Source of the DNA: Cytophagales bacterium
GTDB lineage: Bacteria; Bacteroidota; Bacteroidia; Cytophagales; Cyclobacteriaceae
Direction: 5' to 3'
Length of the DNA stretch: 64,000 bases
NCBI GenBank assembly: GCA_033344775.1
Contig: JAWPMT010000005.1
Coordinates: 727,501 to 791,500 of the forward strand
Position numbers and translations under genes: made by a program. Positions 50,464 to 59,668 of the stretch are shown here, one piece after another (position 1 is the first letter of the stretch; every line of letters starts with the position of its first letter). The notes beneath the pieces were generated by a model that did not search any database, was not told where the DNA came from, and worked only from the letters and a program-made list of their open reading frames with translations.

Positions 50464-51675
50464 TTAATTCATCTTCACTCCGATGCTTTTCAAATCTTCC
50501 CAATATCCGGGATAGGACTTGGCCACAACACCAGGCTCCTCAACCTGAAGGTCACTGACCAGGCTCAAAGGACCAAACGCCATGGCCATGCGATGATCTT
50601 CATAGGTCTGAATCACAGGGGCTGAAAAATCATTTGAGCCCGGCTTCAATATCCAGTTATTACCTAAATCCTCCAGTGTCGCACCAATCTTAGCTAGCTC
50701 TGCACGCATGGCTCCTACACGGTCCGTTTCTTTGATGTAAAGTGTCTCAAGTCCTGTCATGGTGAGCGTGATACCTTTCAATGCAGCAGCCACCATCACA
50801 CCTTGTGCCAGGTCCGGGCATTTATTGAAATCAATGTCCAACTCCGTAGCTGCTTCTTGATTTTTCGTCAGCCTGACGCCATTCGATTCGTAAGTAGAAT
50901 CCACCCCAAAAGCCTTCATGATGGGTACAATAGCCTGGTCTCCTTGAAAGCTTTTCTCTTTCAGCCCGGTCAACAACAGATTCGCATTGGGGGCTACAGC
51001 AGCCATAGCATACCAATAGCTGGCACCAGACCAATCGCTTTCGACTTGATATTTTCCCGATTGGTAAACTTGTGGCGCAATGTCAATAACCGCCTCTTCC
51101 CAGGTATGCTCAATCCCAAAATTAGACATCAAACCAAGGGTCATTTCGATGTATGGTCGACTGAATATTCCGTCCGTTAAAGTAAGCTTCAATCCTTCCG
51201 GTAATGTCGGGGCAATCATTAACAAGGCGCTAATGAATTGACTGGAAATATTGCCCGGGATAGAAATTTCACGGGTTTTCTGGGTCCTAAGACCATCAAT
51301 TTTCATGGGAGGATAGCCTTCTTTCTCCAAATAGGAAATATCAGAACCTAGTTTCCGAAGCGCATCTACCAGCAAACCAATGGGCCGGTTTTTCATTCTT
51401 TCGGTTCCGGTGATCGTTTGACCTTTTCCATGAACACCTAAATAAGCGGTGCAAAACCTCATGGTTGTTCCAGCTTCCATCACATCCCAAACATCGCCCT
51501 GGTCTTGCAGCAACCGAATCATGGTTTGCGTGTCTTTGGCATCCGAAAGATTGGTCAACTCAAAGGGTACAGGACTCAGGGCATTCATCAACAAAACCCG
51601 ATTACTTTCACTCTTCGATGAGGATAAATTGATTTGGCCGTTCAGATTGGCATCAGATTTGTATAGTTGAAGCAT
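50464..51675 (-). CDS. aroA: 3-phosphoshikimate 1-carboxyvinyltransferase (EPSP synthase)
   Basis: A 403-aa enzyme of the shikimate pathway joining PEP and shikimate-3-phosphate. The N-terminal SSSKSESNRVLLMNAL carries the Lys/Ser/Arg substrate site; GTTMRFCTAYLG, NISSQFISALLMIAPTL (SSQ motif), KETDRVGAMRAELAKIG and EDHRMAMAFGPL (PEP-binding Arg) follow in order. The length is slightly shorter than the E. coli enzyme (427), which is normal in Bacteroidota. It lies downstream of aroB on the same strand with a 237-base gap that contains a plus-strand small gene. Confidence 0.95.
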   Translation of the reverse strand: MLQLYKSDANLNGQINLSSSKSESNRVLLMNALSPVPFELTNLSDAKDTQTMIRLLQDQGDVWDVMEAGTTMRFCTAYLGVHGKGQTITGTERMKNRPIGLLVDALRKLGSDISYLEKEGYPPMKIDGLRTQKTREISIPGNISSQFISALLMIAPTLPEGLKLTLTDGIFSRPYIEMTLGLMSNFGIEHTWEEAVIDIAPQVYQSGKYQVESDWSGASYWYAMAAVAPNANLLLTGLKEKSFQGDQAIVPIMKAFGVDSTYESNGVRLTKNQEAATELDIDFNKCPDLAQGVMVAAALKGITLTMTGLETLYIKETDRVGAMRAELAKIGATLEDLGNNWILKPGSNDFSAPVIQTYEDHRMAMAFGPLSLVSDLQVEEPGVVAKSYPGYWEDLKSIGVKMN

Positions 51676-51760
51676 AAATCGCTAAAATCGAAGGTTAATT
51701 GTTGAAACAAATTCCGGGTTTTGGCCGTTAAAGGATGTAATACCGCTAAATAAAGTAGAC

Positions 51761-51916
51761 ATGAAATTAATAACTAAAGCAATCTTATCCATTTTGGTAA
51801 CAGCAGTCATTGGGGCATTCACCGTTATCGTAGCATCGCCGAAAAAAGCAGCTAAATCTGATGATGGAAATATCCAGGCCGAAGAGAAAAAGCAGAAAGA
51901 AAACCTATTCATCTAG
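51761..51916 (+). CDS. Small single-pass membrane protein (51 aa)
   Basis: An ATG frame of 51 codons: an N-terminal membrane helix (ITKAILSILVTAVIGAFTV, residues 4-22), then a Lys/Glu-rich tail (SPKKAAKSDDGNIQAEEKKQ). It runs opposite to aroA and aroB in their intergenic gap. Its TAG stop (51914-51916) overlaps the reverse-strand TAG stop of aroB at CTAG (51913-51916). The clear helix-plus-charged-tail composition argues for a real gene. No family is recognised and no ideal promoter is visible. Confidence 0.6.
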   Translation: MKLITKAILSILVTAVIGAFTVIVASPKKAAKSDDGNIQAEEKKQKENLFI

Positions 51917-52950
51917 CAGTTTCTGTAAAAAGCTATTGCCTCATGGATCAGTGAAGTTTCGACTTGCTGATCCCAAAAACAACTACCAATCTCACTTAGT
52001 AGAGAGTAATTCACTTTACCTCCGGCATTTTTCTTGTCATGTATTAGTAACTGACCAAACGCTTTCAAGTCTGGAATCTCTACCTTTCCGTAAGTGTCAA
52101 GCAGGTATTTTGTAAGTGTTTGCAAATCGGATTCCGGTAACCCCGAAACATGGGTGGATAAATAACCTTCCAGGATCATACCTATTGCAATTGCTTCTCC
52201 ATGTAATAGTCGGTCATTCGTGTCAAGAAAATAAGTTTCTATAGCGTGCCCCAGAGTATGACCGAAATTCAGGATTTTCCTTAGCCCTTGTTCTTCCGGG
52301 TCTTCCTTAACCACTGATCCTTTTAATCCCACTGAACGCTCCAAAATCGTAGACCAGTCTTTTTGTGGGTCAAAAGCTTCTTGCTTGAGCTGGTACCAAC
52401 CTTCTTTGTCTCTGATCAAGCAATGTTTAACGATCTCCGCAAATCCGGATCGAATCTCACGGTCGGGCAAGGTTGAAAGATACTGCGTATCACAAATCAC
52501 CAGATTCGGCTCTCTAAATATCCCGATGTGGTTTTTCAGACCATTGAAATCAATAGCAAGCTTCCCTCCTATGCTGGCATCTACCTGCGCCAATAGGGTG
52601 GTTGGAACATTCACAAAGGACATGCCGCGCTTATAGGTACTCGCCACGAAGCCTCCCATGTCTCCGATCACACCACCTCCCAGATTGATCAACAGCGACT
52701 TTCGACTCATTTTGAGGTCAGTCATTTGCTGCCAGATATGGGTGCAAGTTTCAAGGGTCTTGTTTTCCTCCCCACTGCGGATTTCTATAATCGCAACATC
52801 GTCCCCAATTTCAGATTTGGGCAAACAATGCGCTCTGGTATTTTCATCCACCAACACGGCAGTCCGATCGAATGTATTGGCTGATCTGAATTCCTTCAAA
52901 ACAGACAAAGAATCGCCAATAACCACATTATCCGGTATATGCATATGCAA
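51913..52950 (-). CDS. aroB: 3-dehydroquinate synthase
   Basis: A 345-aa NAD- and zinc-dependent enzyme, the second step of the shikimate pathway. NAD-binding GGGVIGDMGGFVASTYKRG, LLAQVDASIGGKLAID, the metal-ligand part ILNFGHTLGHAIE (two His) and LHGEAIAIGMI are all intact. Length is typical. It is the first of the two aro genes on this strand; its stop codon shares a CTAG with the small plus-strand gene. Confidence 0.95.
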   Translation of the reverse strand: MHMHIPDNVVIGDSLSVLKEFRSANTFDRTAVLVDENTRAHCLPKSEIGDDVAIIEIRSGEENKTLETCTHIWQQMTDLKMSRKSLLINLGGGVIGDMGGFVASTYKRGMSFVNVPTTLLAQVDASIGGKLAIDFNGLKNHIGIFREPNLVICDTQYLSTLPDREIRSGFAEIVKHCLIRDKEGWYQLKQEAFDPQKDWSTILERSVGLKGSVVKEDPEEQGLRKILNFGHTLGHAIETYFLDTNDRLLHGEAIAIGMILEGYLSTHVSGLPESDLQTLTKYLLDTYGKVEIPDLKAFGQLLIHDKKNAGGKVNYSLLSEIGSCFWDQQVETSLIHEAIAFYRNC

Positions 52951-53092
52951 AGAATATCAAACGATTTTAAAGGAGGGGTGAATTGAGATTCAAATCTAAG
53001 CTTAGTTATTCAAGTTTTAAATACTGAATTGAAATCAATGTCACATCTTTCGTCACTTTGAGAAAAATCGACGCTCTCAAATTATAATTCCA

Positions 53093-53137
53093 AATCCCCC
53101 GGTCTTCGACCACCCCCTTTTTGTAAAGGGGGAATTT
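53093..53137 (+). repeat. Dispersed C5T3/A3G5 hairpin repeat
   Basis: AATCCCCC (53093-53100), a small hairpin GGTC-TTC-GACC (53101-53111), then CCCCCTTT-TTGT-AAAGGGGG (53113-53132) and AATTT. Same plan as the repeats at 56641 and the IS-split copy at 44772/46226. Here it precedes, not follows, a gene. Confidence 0.7.
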
Positions 53138-53236
53138 CTCCAAATTTTATAAACTTCTAACAGTTAACTCAACCTAACCTGCCAAGGTCATTTGAAATCA
53201 AAAGGAAATGATTTTTTGAAACCGTCGAATGAGTTA

Positions 53237-53264
53237 TTTGTTTTTAACTCGGACTCTATATTTG
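53237..53264 (+). promoter_or_regulatory. Promoter of proline dehydrogenase gene
   Basis: TTTG (53237-53240) and TATATTTG (53257-53264), spacer 16 bases, slightly shorter than the usual 17-23. The ATG follows at 53284, leaving a short leader of about 14 bases. Confidence 0.55.
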
Positions 53265-53283
53265 CGACATCAACGTTTAACCT

Positions 53284-54468
53284 ATGTCAAATACCCCCAT
53301 TTCTTTTGACGATACCTCGACTGCATTTGCTATCCGGTCTGATCAGGAACTGAAGCAATCACACTTTCTTTTCAGCACCATGAAGTTTCCGTGGATGGTC
53401 AAGGCTGGCACTTTCTTTACTGCAAAAGCCTTAAGCTTACGTCTTCCAGTGAAAGGCATCATCAAAAAGACACTTTTCAAACAATTCTGTGGGGGTGAAT
53501 CCATCGAAGACTGCCAACATACCATTGATCAACTGGCCAGTTTCGGCGTTCAGACTATCCTTGATTATTCTGTAGAAGGTAAGGGCGATGAGCAGAGCTA
53601 CGACGCCACGCTGGAAGAGGCCATGCGTGTGGCCACGTTCGGTCAAACTGAAAAGAATATCGTTTTCGCAGTGATTAAGCTTACCGGACTTGGCCCCAGC
53701 GAATTGATGGAGAAGAAACAAGCAGGTAAAGACCTTACCGACGAGGAACAAGTACGGTATGATCGCTTTGAAGAACGGGTATTGCAACTGGCGCAACACA
53801 CGGTTGATTGCGGGCTTCGTTTCATGGTAGATGCGGAGGAATCATGGATCCAGGATGAGATTGACAGGATCGTATTGGGATTAATGCAAAAATTCAATAT
53901 GGAGAAAGCAGCGGTCTATAATACTTATCAGCTGTATCGGCACGCGGCGTTGAGCAACATGCATGATCATTTTGATCAGGTCAGCCAAAATGGAGGTTAC
54001 TTCGGAGCCAAACTTGTCCGAGGAGCTTACATGGAAAAAGAACGTGAGCGGGCCTATCAAATGGGTTATGTGGACCCTATCCAAAAAAACAAAGCGGCAA
54101 CAGACCGAGATTATAACGCTGGCGTGGCTTTTGCCCTGAATAATATCGAACGTTTTGGGCTTTGTGCCGGGACGCACAATGAAGCATCCAGTGCGTTGCT
54201 CGCGCAAATCATTGAAGATCGTAACCTGGACAAAAACCACGAACATCTGCATTTTGCGCAGTTACTGGGCATGAGTGACAACATTTCATTCACTTTATCA
54301 CAGAAAGCGTTCAATGTAGCCAAGTACGTTCCTTATGGTCCGGTAGAAAAGGTACTCCCCTACTTATTCAGACGTGCCGAAGAGAATACCAGTATTGCAG
54401 GTCAAAGTGGCCGGGAAATAACTTTGGTAAAAAAGGAATTGGAGCGCAGGAAAGCGGAGAAGAAGTGA
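53284..54468 (+). CDS. Proline dehydrogenase
   Basis: A 394-aa monofunctional FAD enzyme that oxidises proline to pyrroline-5-carboxylate. The N-terminal part is an extended helical domain as in eukaryotic-type enzymes. Active-site segments in the barrel: FMVDAEESWIQDEID, AVYNTYQLYRHAALSN, FGAKLVRGAYMEKERERA, GTHNEASSALLA and YVPYGPVEKVLPYLFRRAEE, which binds the substrate carboxylate. No P5C dehydrogenase lies beside it. It is preceded by a Bacteroidota promoter at 53237-53264. Confidence 0.94.
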   Translation: MSNTPISFDDTSTAFAIRSDQELKQSHFLFSTMKFPWMVKAGTFFTAKALSLRLPVKGIIKKTLFKQFCGGESIEDCQHTIDQLASFGVQTILDYSVEGKGDEQSYDATLEEAMRVATFGQTEKNIVFAVIKLTGLGPSELMEKKQAGKDLTDEEQVRYDRFEERVLQLAQHTVDCGLRFMVDAEESWIQDEIDRIVLGLMQKFNMEKAAVYNTYQLYRHAALSNMHDHFDQVSQNGGYFGAKLVRGAYMEKERERAYQMGYVDPIQKNKAATDRDYNAGVAFALNNIERFGLCAGTHNEASSALLAQIIEDRNLDKNHEHLHFAQLLGMSDNISFTLSQKAFNVAKYVPYGPVEKVLPYLFRRAEENTSIAGQSGREITLVKKELERRKAEKK

Positions 54469-54513
54469 TAACCTAGTCCATTCTACAGCTGTTTTTTGAC
54501 TTTAATTACGGTA

Positions 54514-54699
54514 ATGAAACAGCGAAAACCTGCTCGTCCTCACTCAAACAAAAATAATCCTGACAGTCATAAGGCAACTATGGGCATTAAGCCTCTGCAC
54601 GCGTCTGAAGGAGAATTGCGTCCCTTATTGAATGAAGCAGAAAATGAAGTCGTTGAAGACCTGAACTGGGACATACAAAAACAACCCTACAAAAGGTAA
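54514..54699 (+). CDS. Hypothetical small protein (61 aa)
   Basis: From ATG 54514: a basic N-terminal segment (MKQRKPARPHSNKNNPDSHK) followed by an acidic half (EGELRPLLNEAENEVVEDL). No hydrophobic segment. The TTG frame would start 18 bases earlier. Low-complexity in the first half but the acidic half looks like a coding sequence. No family is recognised. It lies between proline dehydrogenase and lysS. Confidence 0.5.
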   Translation: MKQRKPARPHSNKNNPDSHKATMGIKPLHASEGELRPLLNEAENEVVEDLNWDIQKQPYKR

Positions 54700-54874
54700 T
54701 TTTAAAACATGCATCGTGAAAACAAATGGTAATTGTAAGGGAGTTGTCCTTCAATTCCAGTTTCACCGGGTCAAGTTCCGCTGAACTTTGAGGTGCAACC
54801 GCAAGAGTTCCTTTAATTTTGCCGGAATTTTGAAAATGACCTGAACTGGTCAAGTCCAATAGCCTTACATAGAA

Positions 54875-56605
54875 ATGTTAACTGAGCAAGAATTACAACG
54901 TAGACAAGCCCGAGAAGAACTCATGCAAATGGGAGTTGATCCCTATCCGCCAGAGCTATTCAAGGTGAATGTTACCGCAGCAGACATCCACGAAAACTAT
55001 GAACGGCGAAAGACGGACTATAAAGACATTTCGATAGCTGGAAGGATCATGAGCAGGCGAATCATGGGGTCTGCTTCTTTTGCCGAGATCCAGGACCATA
55101 CCGGACGTGTCCAGATCTATCTTCGGCGCGATGACATCTGCCCGGATGAGAACAAAGACCTCTACAATACGGTCTTCAAAAAGAAATTGGATATCGGAGA
55201 CATCATTGGGGTGACCGGATACGTGTTCACTACTCAGACAGGTGAAATTTCGATCCACGTTACTTCCATGAAAGTGCTGACCAAAAGCCTGAGACCACTA
55301 CCTGTAGTGAAGGAAGCCACCGATGAATCCGGAGAAAAGAAAACCTGGGATGCTTTTACCGATCCTGAGCAGCGCTATCGTCAGCGATATCTGGACCTGA
55401 TCGTCAATCCTCATATCAAGGATACTTTTCAAAAGCGTACGACACTGGTCAACACCATCAGAAACTTCTTTAATGAAAAAGGATACCTGGAGGTAGAAAC
55501 ACCCATTTTGCAACCGATCCACGGTGGAGCATCTGCACGACCTTTCAAAACACATCACAATACGCTGGACATGGATTTGTACATGCGAATTGCGAATGAG
55601 CTTTACCTCAAAAGACTGATTGTCGGTGGGTTTGAAGGGGTCTACGAGTTTGCAAAGGATTTTCGTAACGAAGGCATGTCACGCTTCCATAATCCGGAAT
55701 TTACACAGGTTGAGCTCTACGTGGCGTACAAAGACTACTTCTGGATGATGGATCTCATGGAAGAGGTAGTGGAAAAAATAGCCATCAACTTGCATGGTGG
55801 CACTGAAGTCAAAGTGGGCGAACACACCATTGATTTCAAACGACCATGGAAGCGATTCACGATGTTTGAGGCTATTGAGCATTTCACGGGTATCGACATC
55901 TCTGAAATGGATGAGGATCAATTGCGTGAAGCAGCGAAATCCTTGAATGTACCCCTGGATGATACCATGGGCAAAGCCAAAATCATAGACGAGATCTTCG
56001 GTGAAAAGTGTGAAGGAAATTTGATCCAACCGACCTTCATCACTGATTATCCAGAAGAGATGTCGCCTTTGACCAAAAAACATCGTTCGAAAGAAGGATT
56101 GGTGGAACGCTTTGAGGCAATCTGTAATGGCAAAGAGATCATGAATGCCTACACAGAGTTAAATGACCCCATCGATCAGCGTAAGCGTTTCGAAGATCAG
56201 TTGGAATTGGCAAAACGTGGTGACGAAGAAGCCATGGTCCTGGATGAAGATTTCTTACGTGCACTGGAATATGGTATGCCTCCTACTTCAGGAGTAGGAT
56301 TGGGTATTGATAGGCTGACTATGATCATGACAGATTCTGCGTCAATCCAGGATGTGCTTTTCTTTCCACAAATGCGTCCGGAGAAGAAACCCGAAGTAGC
56401 TTCAGAAGCGGATTACGAAGCACAGGGCATCGATAAGGTTTACATTCCTATCCTTCAAAAACTGGGCTATCACACCATCGATGCGATCAAGGAGTCGAAC
56501 ACAAATAAGCTTCACAATGATGTTTGTGGCATGCGCAAGAAGATGAAGCTGAAGGAAGTGAAGAATCCTACTAAGGAAGAGGTTGAGGGGTGGATTAATT
56601 CCTAA
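54875..56605 (+). CDS. lysS: Lysyl-tRNA synthetase (class II)
   Basis: A 576-aa synthetase. N-terminal OB-fold anticodon-binding domain (AGRIMSRRIMGSASFAEIQD); class II motif 1 around RTTLVNTIRNFFNEKGYLEV, motif 2 FRNEGMSRFHNPEFTQVE, motif 3 GVGLGIDRLTMIMT. About 70 residues after motif 3 (HHH-like helical tail, LGYHTIDAIKESNTNKLHND) make it longer than the E. coli enzyme (505). Similar tails are usual in this phylum. Ends before a repeat that acts as its terminator (56661-56683). Confidence 0.95.
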   Translation: MLTEQELQRRQAREELMQMGVDPYPPELFKVNVTAADIHENYERRKTDYKDISIAGRIMSRRIMGSASFAEIQDHTGRVQIYLRRDDICPDENKDLYNTVFKKKLDIGDIIGVTGYVFTTQTGEISIHVTSMKVLTKSLRPLPVVKEATDESGEKKTWDAFTDPEQRYRQRYLDLIVNPHIKDTFQKRTTLVNTIRNFFNEKGYLEVETPILQPIHGGASARPFKTHHNTLDMDLYMRIANELYLKRLIVGGFEGVYEFAKDFRNEGMSRFHNPEFTQVELYVAYKDYFWMMDLMEEVVEKIAINLHGGTEVKVGEHTIDFKRPWKRFTMFEAIEHFTGIDISEMDEDQLREAAKSLNVPLDDTMGKAKIIDEIFGEKCEGNLIQPTFITDYPEEMSPLTKKHRSKEGLVERFEAICNGKEIMNAYTELNDPIDQRKRFEDQLELAKRGDEEAMVLDEDFLRALEYGMPPTSGVGLGIDRLTMIMTDSASIQDVLFFPQMRPEKKPEVASEADYEAQGIDKVYIPILQKLGYHTIDAIKESNTNKLHNDVCGMRKKMKLKEVKNPTKEEVEGWINS

Positions 56606-56640
56606 TACCCAGTATTGTATAAGGTTTGAGTCTCAAAAGA

Positions 56641-56683
56641 AATCCCCCGTCTTTCAGGCACCCCCTTTCAAGGGGGATTTTTA
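56641..56683 (+). terminator. Dispersed repeat acting as lysS terminator
   Basis: AATCCCCCG (56641-56649), CTTTCAGGCA, then CCCCCTT-TC-AAGGGGG (56661-56676) and ATTTTTATTT. It has the shape of a terminator for lysS and belongs to the same repeat family as 53093 and 44772/46226. Confidence 0.7.
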
Positions 56684-56768
56684 TTTAGTTTTTATTTCCG
56701 AAAGCTCTTTTCCCTTGATTGGTAATGGAAATTCTATCCACTAGCACATCAAACCAGGCATAAAAAAA

Positions 56769-56792
56769 CCGGGACATTAAAAAATGTCCCGG
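56769..56792 (-). terminator. Rho-independent terminator after DUF4136 gene
   Basis: CCGGGACATT (56769-56778), AAAA loop, AATGTCCCGG (56783-56792): ten perfect pairs. On the minus strand a run of seven T follows (56762-56768 on the plus strand). Confidence 0.85.
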
Positions 56793-56846
56793 AATAGACC
56801 TATTAGTTTTTTCCTACGGCTGTTTGCTCTAGGCTGTCCTAGGAGC

Positions 56847-57503
56847 TTAGGAGCTTGCTGTCTTAGACCGGTTATCGGCCAACACGCGGTACTTGTCCAT
56901 GATCCTGAATACAATGTGGCGAACAAATCGATTGTTATCGAATCGGTCGTTGCCAAATATGCCGGATGCATAGCCTTGCCAAATGGTTTTCTTCAATTTG
57001 CGATCATAGAAAGAGATCAGCAAAGTACCTTCCCTCAAATCGCATAGCACAGGATCGTAGGATGCATCGTCCGTATTCCAGGATCCCGCTTCTGTATAGG
57101 GGTCAAAACTTGATATCGTTGAATCACTCGCTGCTTCCTCCGCCGCGAGGTTAGAAGCCACTACATTGTTAGAATATCTCTGGCTCACCCAATTCTCAAA
57201 ATTAGGTTGCTGATATCCTTTCATTTGAAAATCATCGTAGTACAGCTTATAGAAAATAAGCAGACTGGGGCGTTTTGTTTTTTGCTCATACCCCCAATTG
57301 GTGAGTGTTTGATCAAGGTATTTTTCTATTAGTTCCTTGTGAATCTCCGAACCTTCAAAATTTCGATCGGCAATAAAATCGAAGGAGTCATATCGCCCAA
57401 AATTTCCGTCAAAACTGTAATCTGACTCGATCACATGTCCGTAATAGTTTCCGCACCCGCTCAGCACCAATACCGCCAAAAGCAGTAAAAAGACGTTCTT
57501 CAT
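56847..57503 (-). CDS. DUF4136 domain lipoprotein
   Basis: A 218-aa lipoprotein. The lipobox is LSGC (Cys17). The mature part begins after a short linker with DYSFDGNFGRYDSFDFI (the DUF4136 start) and continues with IEKYLDQTLTNWGYEQKTKRPSLLIFYKL and TLLISFYDRKLKKTIWQGYASG, the usual core. Function unknown; envelope-associated. It has its own terminator. Confidence 0.85.
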   Translation of the reverse strand: MKNVFLLLLAVLVLSGCGNYYGHVIESDYSFDGNFGRYDSFDFIADRNFEGSEIHKELIEKYLDQTLTNWGYEQKTKRPSLLIFYKLYYDDFQMKGYQQPNFENWVSQRYSNNVVASNLAAEEAASDSTISSFDPYTEAGSWNTDDASYDPVLCDLREGTLLISFYDRKLKKTIWQGYASGIFGNDRFDNNRFVRHIVFRIMDKYRVLADNRSKTASS

Positions 57504-57817
57504 AGGTTATTATGGTTTATTTTTTCTAGTAACAACTGAATATCCAAAGGCACTAAGCCTTTCTGCATTTTATTATTGAAATCCAAAAGCAAACGATATA
57601 CTATTGGCCCCTACGCTCAATGGGCAATCAATATACTTGGTTTGAACCTAAATTACCAAAGGAGCTCGTACTCAATACCCAAATGTTAACAATTGGACAA
57701 AGCTTTCCGCCATTTCAGATAAAACAGGCTTCTCAAACATTTGGTTAAAATGGACCTACTTCTATCTCAGTAGCTGATTCATTATTTTTACAAGTCAACC
57801 CAAAAATTCAGCGTACG
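57504..57817. other. Intergenic region between DUF4136 and sterol desaturase genes
   Basis: A 314-base divergent region. No repeat, RNA or recognisable promoter pair was seen. Confidence 0.5.
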
Positions 57818-59083
57818 ATGGAAGCTTATGTGGCCGTACTTAATTACGCAATCCCCTTTTTTCTGATCCTGCTTTTGATTGAGGTATGGGCAGCTAATCG
57901 AAAAAATGCCAAGGTCATTCGAAGCATGGACACCCTTTCCAGTCTTAGTTCTGGCATGACCAACTCCATCAAAGATGTGCTGGGCCTGACCGTGGTTATC
58001 TTGTCTTATCGTTGGGTTGAAGCACGAGTAGGTCTGTTCGATATTGAGGCCACCTGGTATGCTTATGTATTGGCCTTCATAGGAATTGATTTTGCCGGAT
58101 ATTGGAGTCATCGTTTAAATCATCAAGTCAATTATTTTTGGAATCATCATATCATTCACCATAGTAGCGAAGAATTTAATCTCGGGTGCGCTCTGAGACA
58201 GACAGTCTCCGCGTGGTTCTCGATGGGGTTTCTTTTCTTGTTCCCAACAGCAGTACTTGGCGTACCTCCTGAAGTGATTGCAGTGGTTCAGCCCTTGCAC
58301 TTGTTTGCGCAGTATTGGTACCATACCCGCCTTATCGATCGAATGGGCTTTCTGGAAAAAATCATTGTAACACCTTCTCATCATCGGGTGCATCACGCCA
58401 TCAATGAGCAATATTTAGATAAAAACCTCTCACAGATCTTCATTATCTGGGACAAGCTTTTTGGCACATTTCAGGAAGAATTGAAAGATGTACCTCCCAT
58501 CTATGGTGTGAAACGACCTGTTAGGACCTGGAATCCTATTCTAATCAATTTTCAACACCTATGGCAGCTGATCAAGGACGCGTGGCGTGCACAATCCTGG
58601 TGGGATAAGGCACGCATCTGGTTCATGCCTACCGGATGGCGTCCCGAAGATGTCGCTAAAAACTATCCTTTAGCAGTAATACAAGACGTTTACGCTTACG
58701 AAAAGTATGACCCCTCAAGCTCTTTTGCCTTGAAGGCATGGTCCTGGACGCAGTGGGTGGTCGCTGCCACGGCGATGATGTATATGTTCAATTCCCTTAC
58801 CGCACTGCCTTTTCAAAGTGCTTTGATGTTTGGACTATTTCTGGTGGTTTCAGTCTTTAGTTACACCATGCTCATGGACCGTCATCAGTATGCTTTATTG
58901 GTGGAATCTGTCCGGGTAATATTAGGGCTGTCTCTATTCTGGTTCAATGACTGGTTCTTATTGACTTCTATCTTACCTTTTGCTCAGCTCATTGTGATTA
59001 CCTACCTCCTCACCTCATGGACCCTATGTTTCTACTTTTCGAGGATAGAGAAACCGGAAGTATTGAGTCAAGTGATGGCTTGA
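57818..59083 (+). CDS. Fatty acid hydroxylase / sterol desaturase family membrane protein
   Basis: A 421-aa integral membrane di-iron enzyme. Histidine boxes: His98-Arg-Leu-Asn-His102 (HRLNH), NHHIIHHSS (His110-His115) and HHRVHH (188-193), with a further HTRL (169) between. About eight membrane segments, the C-terminal 130 residues being an additional hydrophobic domain (YMFNSLTALPFQSALMF). Substrate (lipid, sterol or hopanoid) is not deducible. It is followed by a partial repeat copy. Confidence 0.9.
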   Translation: MEAYVAVLNYAIPFFLILLLIEVWAANRKNAKVIRSMDTLSSLSSGMTNSIKDVLGLTVVILSYRWVEARVGLFDIEATWYAYVLAFIGIDFAGYWSHRLNHQVNYFWNHHIIHHSSEEFNLGCALRQTVSAWFSMGFLFLFPTAVLGVPPEVIAVVQPLHLFAQYWYHTRLIDRMGFLEKIIVTPSHHRVHHAINEQYLDKNLSQIFIIWDKLFGTFQEELKDVPPIYGVKRPVRTWNPILINFQHLWQLIKDAWRAQSWWDKARIWFMPTGWRPEDVAKNYPLAVIQDVYAYEKYDPSSSFALKAWSWTQWVVAATAMMYMFNSLTALPFQSALMFGLFLVVSVFSYTMLMDRHQYALLVESVRVILGLSLFWFNDWFLLTSILPFAQLIVITYLLTSWTLCFYFSRIEKPEVLSQVMA

Positions 59084-59118
59084 CGCTACACTTTTCGAAT
59101 GATAAAATCTACCCAACT

Positions 59119-59160
59119 TTCAGCCACCCCTTACGCAGGCCGCCCTTTGTAAAGGGGGGA
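59119..59160 (+). repeat. Partial dispersed repeat after the sterol desaturase gene
   Basis: ACTTTCAGCCACCCC, then CCCTTT-GT-AAAGGG (59143-59156) extended by GGGG-ATT. It is a diverged or shortened member of the C5T3/A3G5 family; no good T tract on the plus strand. Confidence 0.5.
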
Positions 59161-59194
59161 TTGGAAATACTCCAAATATTAGACTTTGTATCAA

Positions 59195-59575
59195 TTAAGG
59201 TTTTCCCTTAGCAATTTCCTGGCTGATCCCAATGATGTGGCCATCTGGATCGGTGATATCAAAATCTCTCATGCCATAATCACGATCGCCAATCTCAGCG
59301 TGTATGTTAACTCCATTCTTTTTACACTGCTCGTAAACCGCATCTACGTCATGGGCAAACATGGCGATGTGAACATGCTCCTGACTGACCTGATAATTGT
59401 CTGACTTCAACGAAAGATGTATTCCTATTTCTCCATTTTTCACCACCGCATATGCGGGAGGTTCCTGCCAGGTAAAGGTTAAATCGAATCCAAGCTTATT
59501 CACGTAAAAATCGATGGAGGCAGCTACATCTGAAACAGGCAGAATGGTTGCGGCATGAGACAAAAGTGGATTCAT
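59195..59575 (-). CDS. VOC (glyoxalase/bleomycin-resistance) family protein
   Basis: A 126-aa protein made of one VOC module pair of beta-alpha-beta-beta-beta units: HAATILPVSDVAASIDFYVN with LGFDLTFTW, then HVHIAMFAHDVDAVYEQC and FDITDPDGHIIGISQE, which ends in the usual Glu. Members include dioxygenases, glyoxalases and antibiotic-binding proteins; the two candidate metal ligands (His6 or His8 and Glu119 region) fit the fold but do not tell the reaction. Confidence 0.85.
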   Translation of the reverse strand: MNPLLSHAATILPVSDVAASIDFYVNKLGFDLTFTWQEPPAYAVVKNGEIGIHLSLKSDNYQVSQEHVHIAMFAHDVDAVYEQCKKNGVNIHAEIGDRDYGMRDFDITDPDGHIIGISQEIAKGKP

Positions 59576-59668
59576 AATAAAAGCGACGTTGATTTCATAA
59601 AGTTAGCATTGAACATAGTTCAACAGTAGTATGTTCTGATTTAAACAACACTGAACTACTAAAAAACC

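Larger units (their letters stand above)
52951..53283. other. Intergenic region between aroB and proline dehydrogenase
   Basis: A 333-base divergent region. It holds a copy of the C5T3/A3G5 repeat (53093-53137) and the proline dehydrogenase promoter (53237-53264). No gene is seen. Confidence 0.6.

Noticed and set aside
51682-51912. 76-codon minus-strand frame in the aroB-aroA gap
   Set aside because: It is antisense to the more convincing 51-aa membrane protein and its residues mirror the charged tail and helix of that gene.
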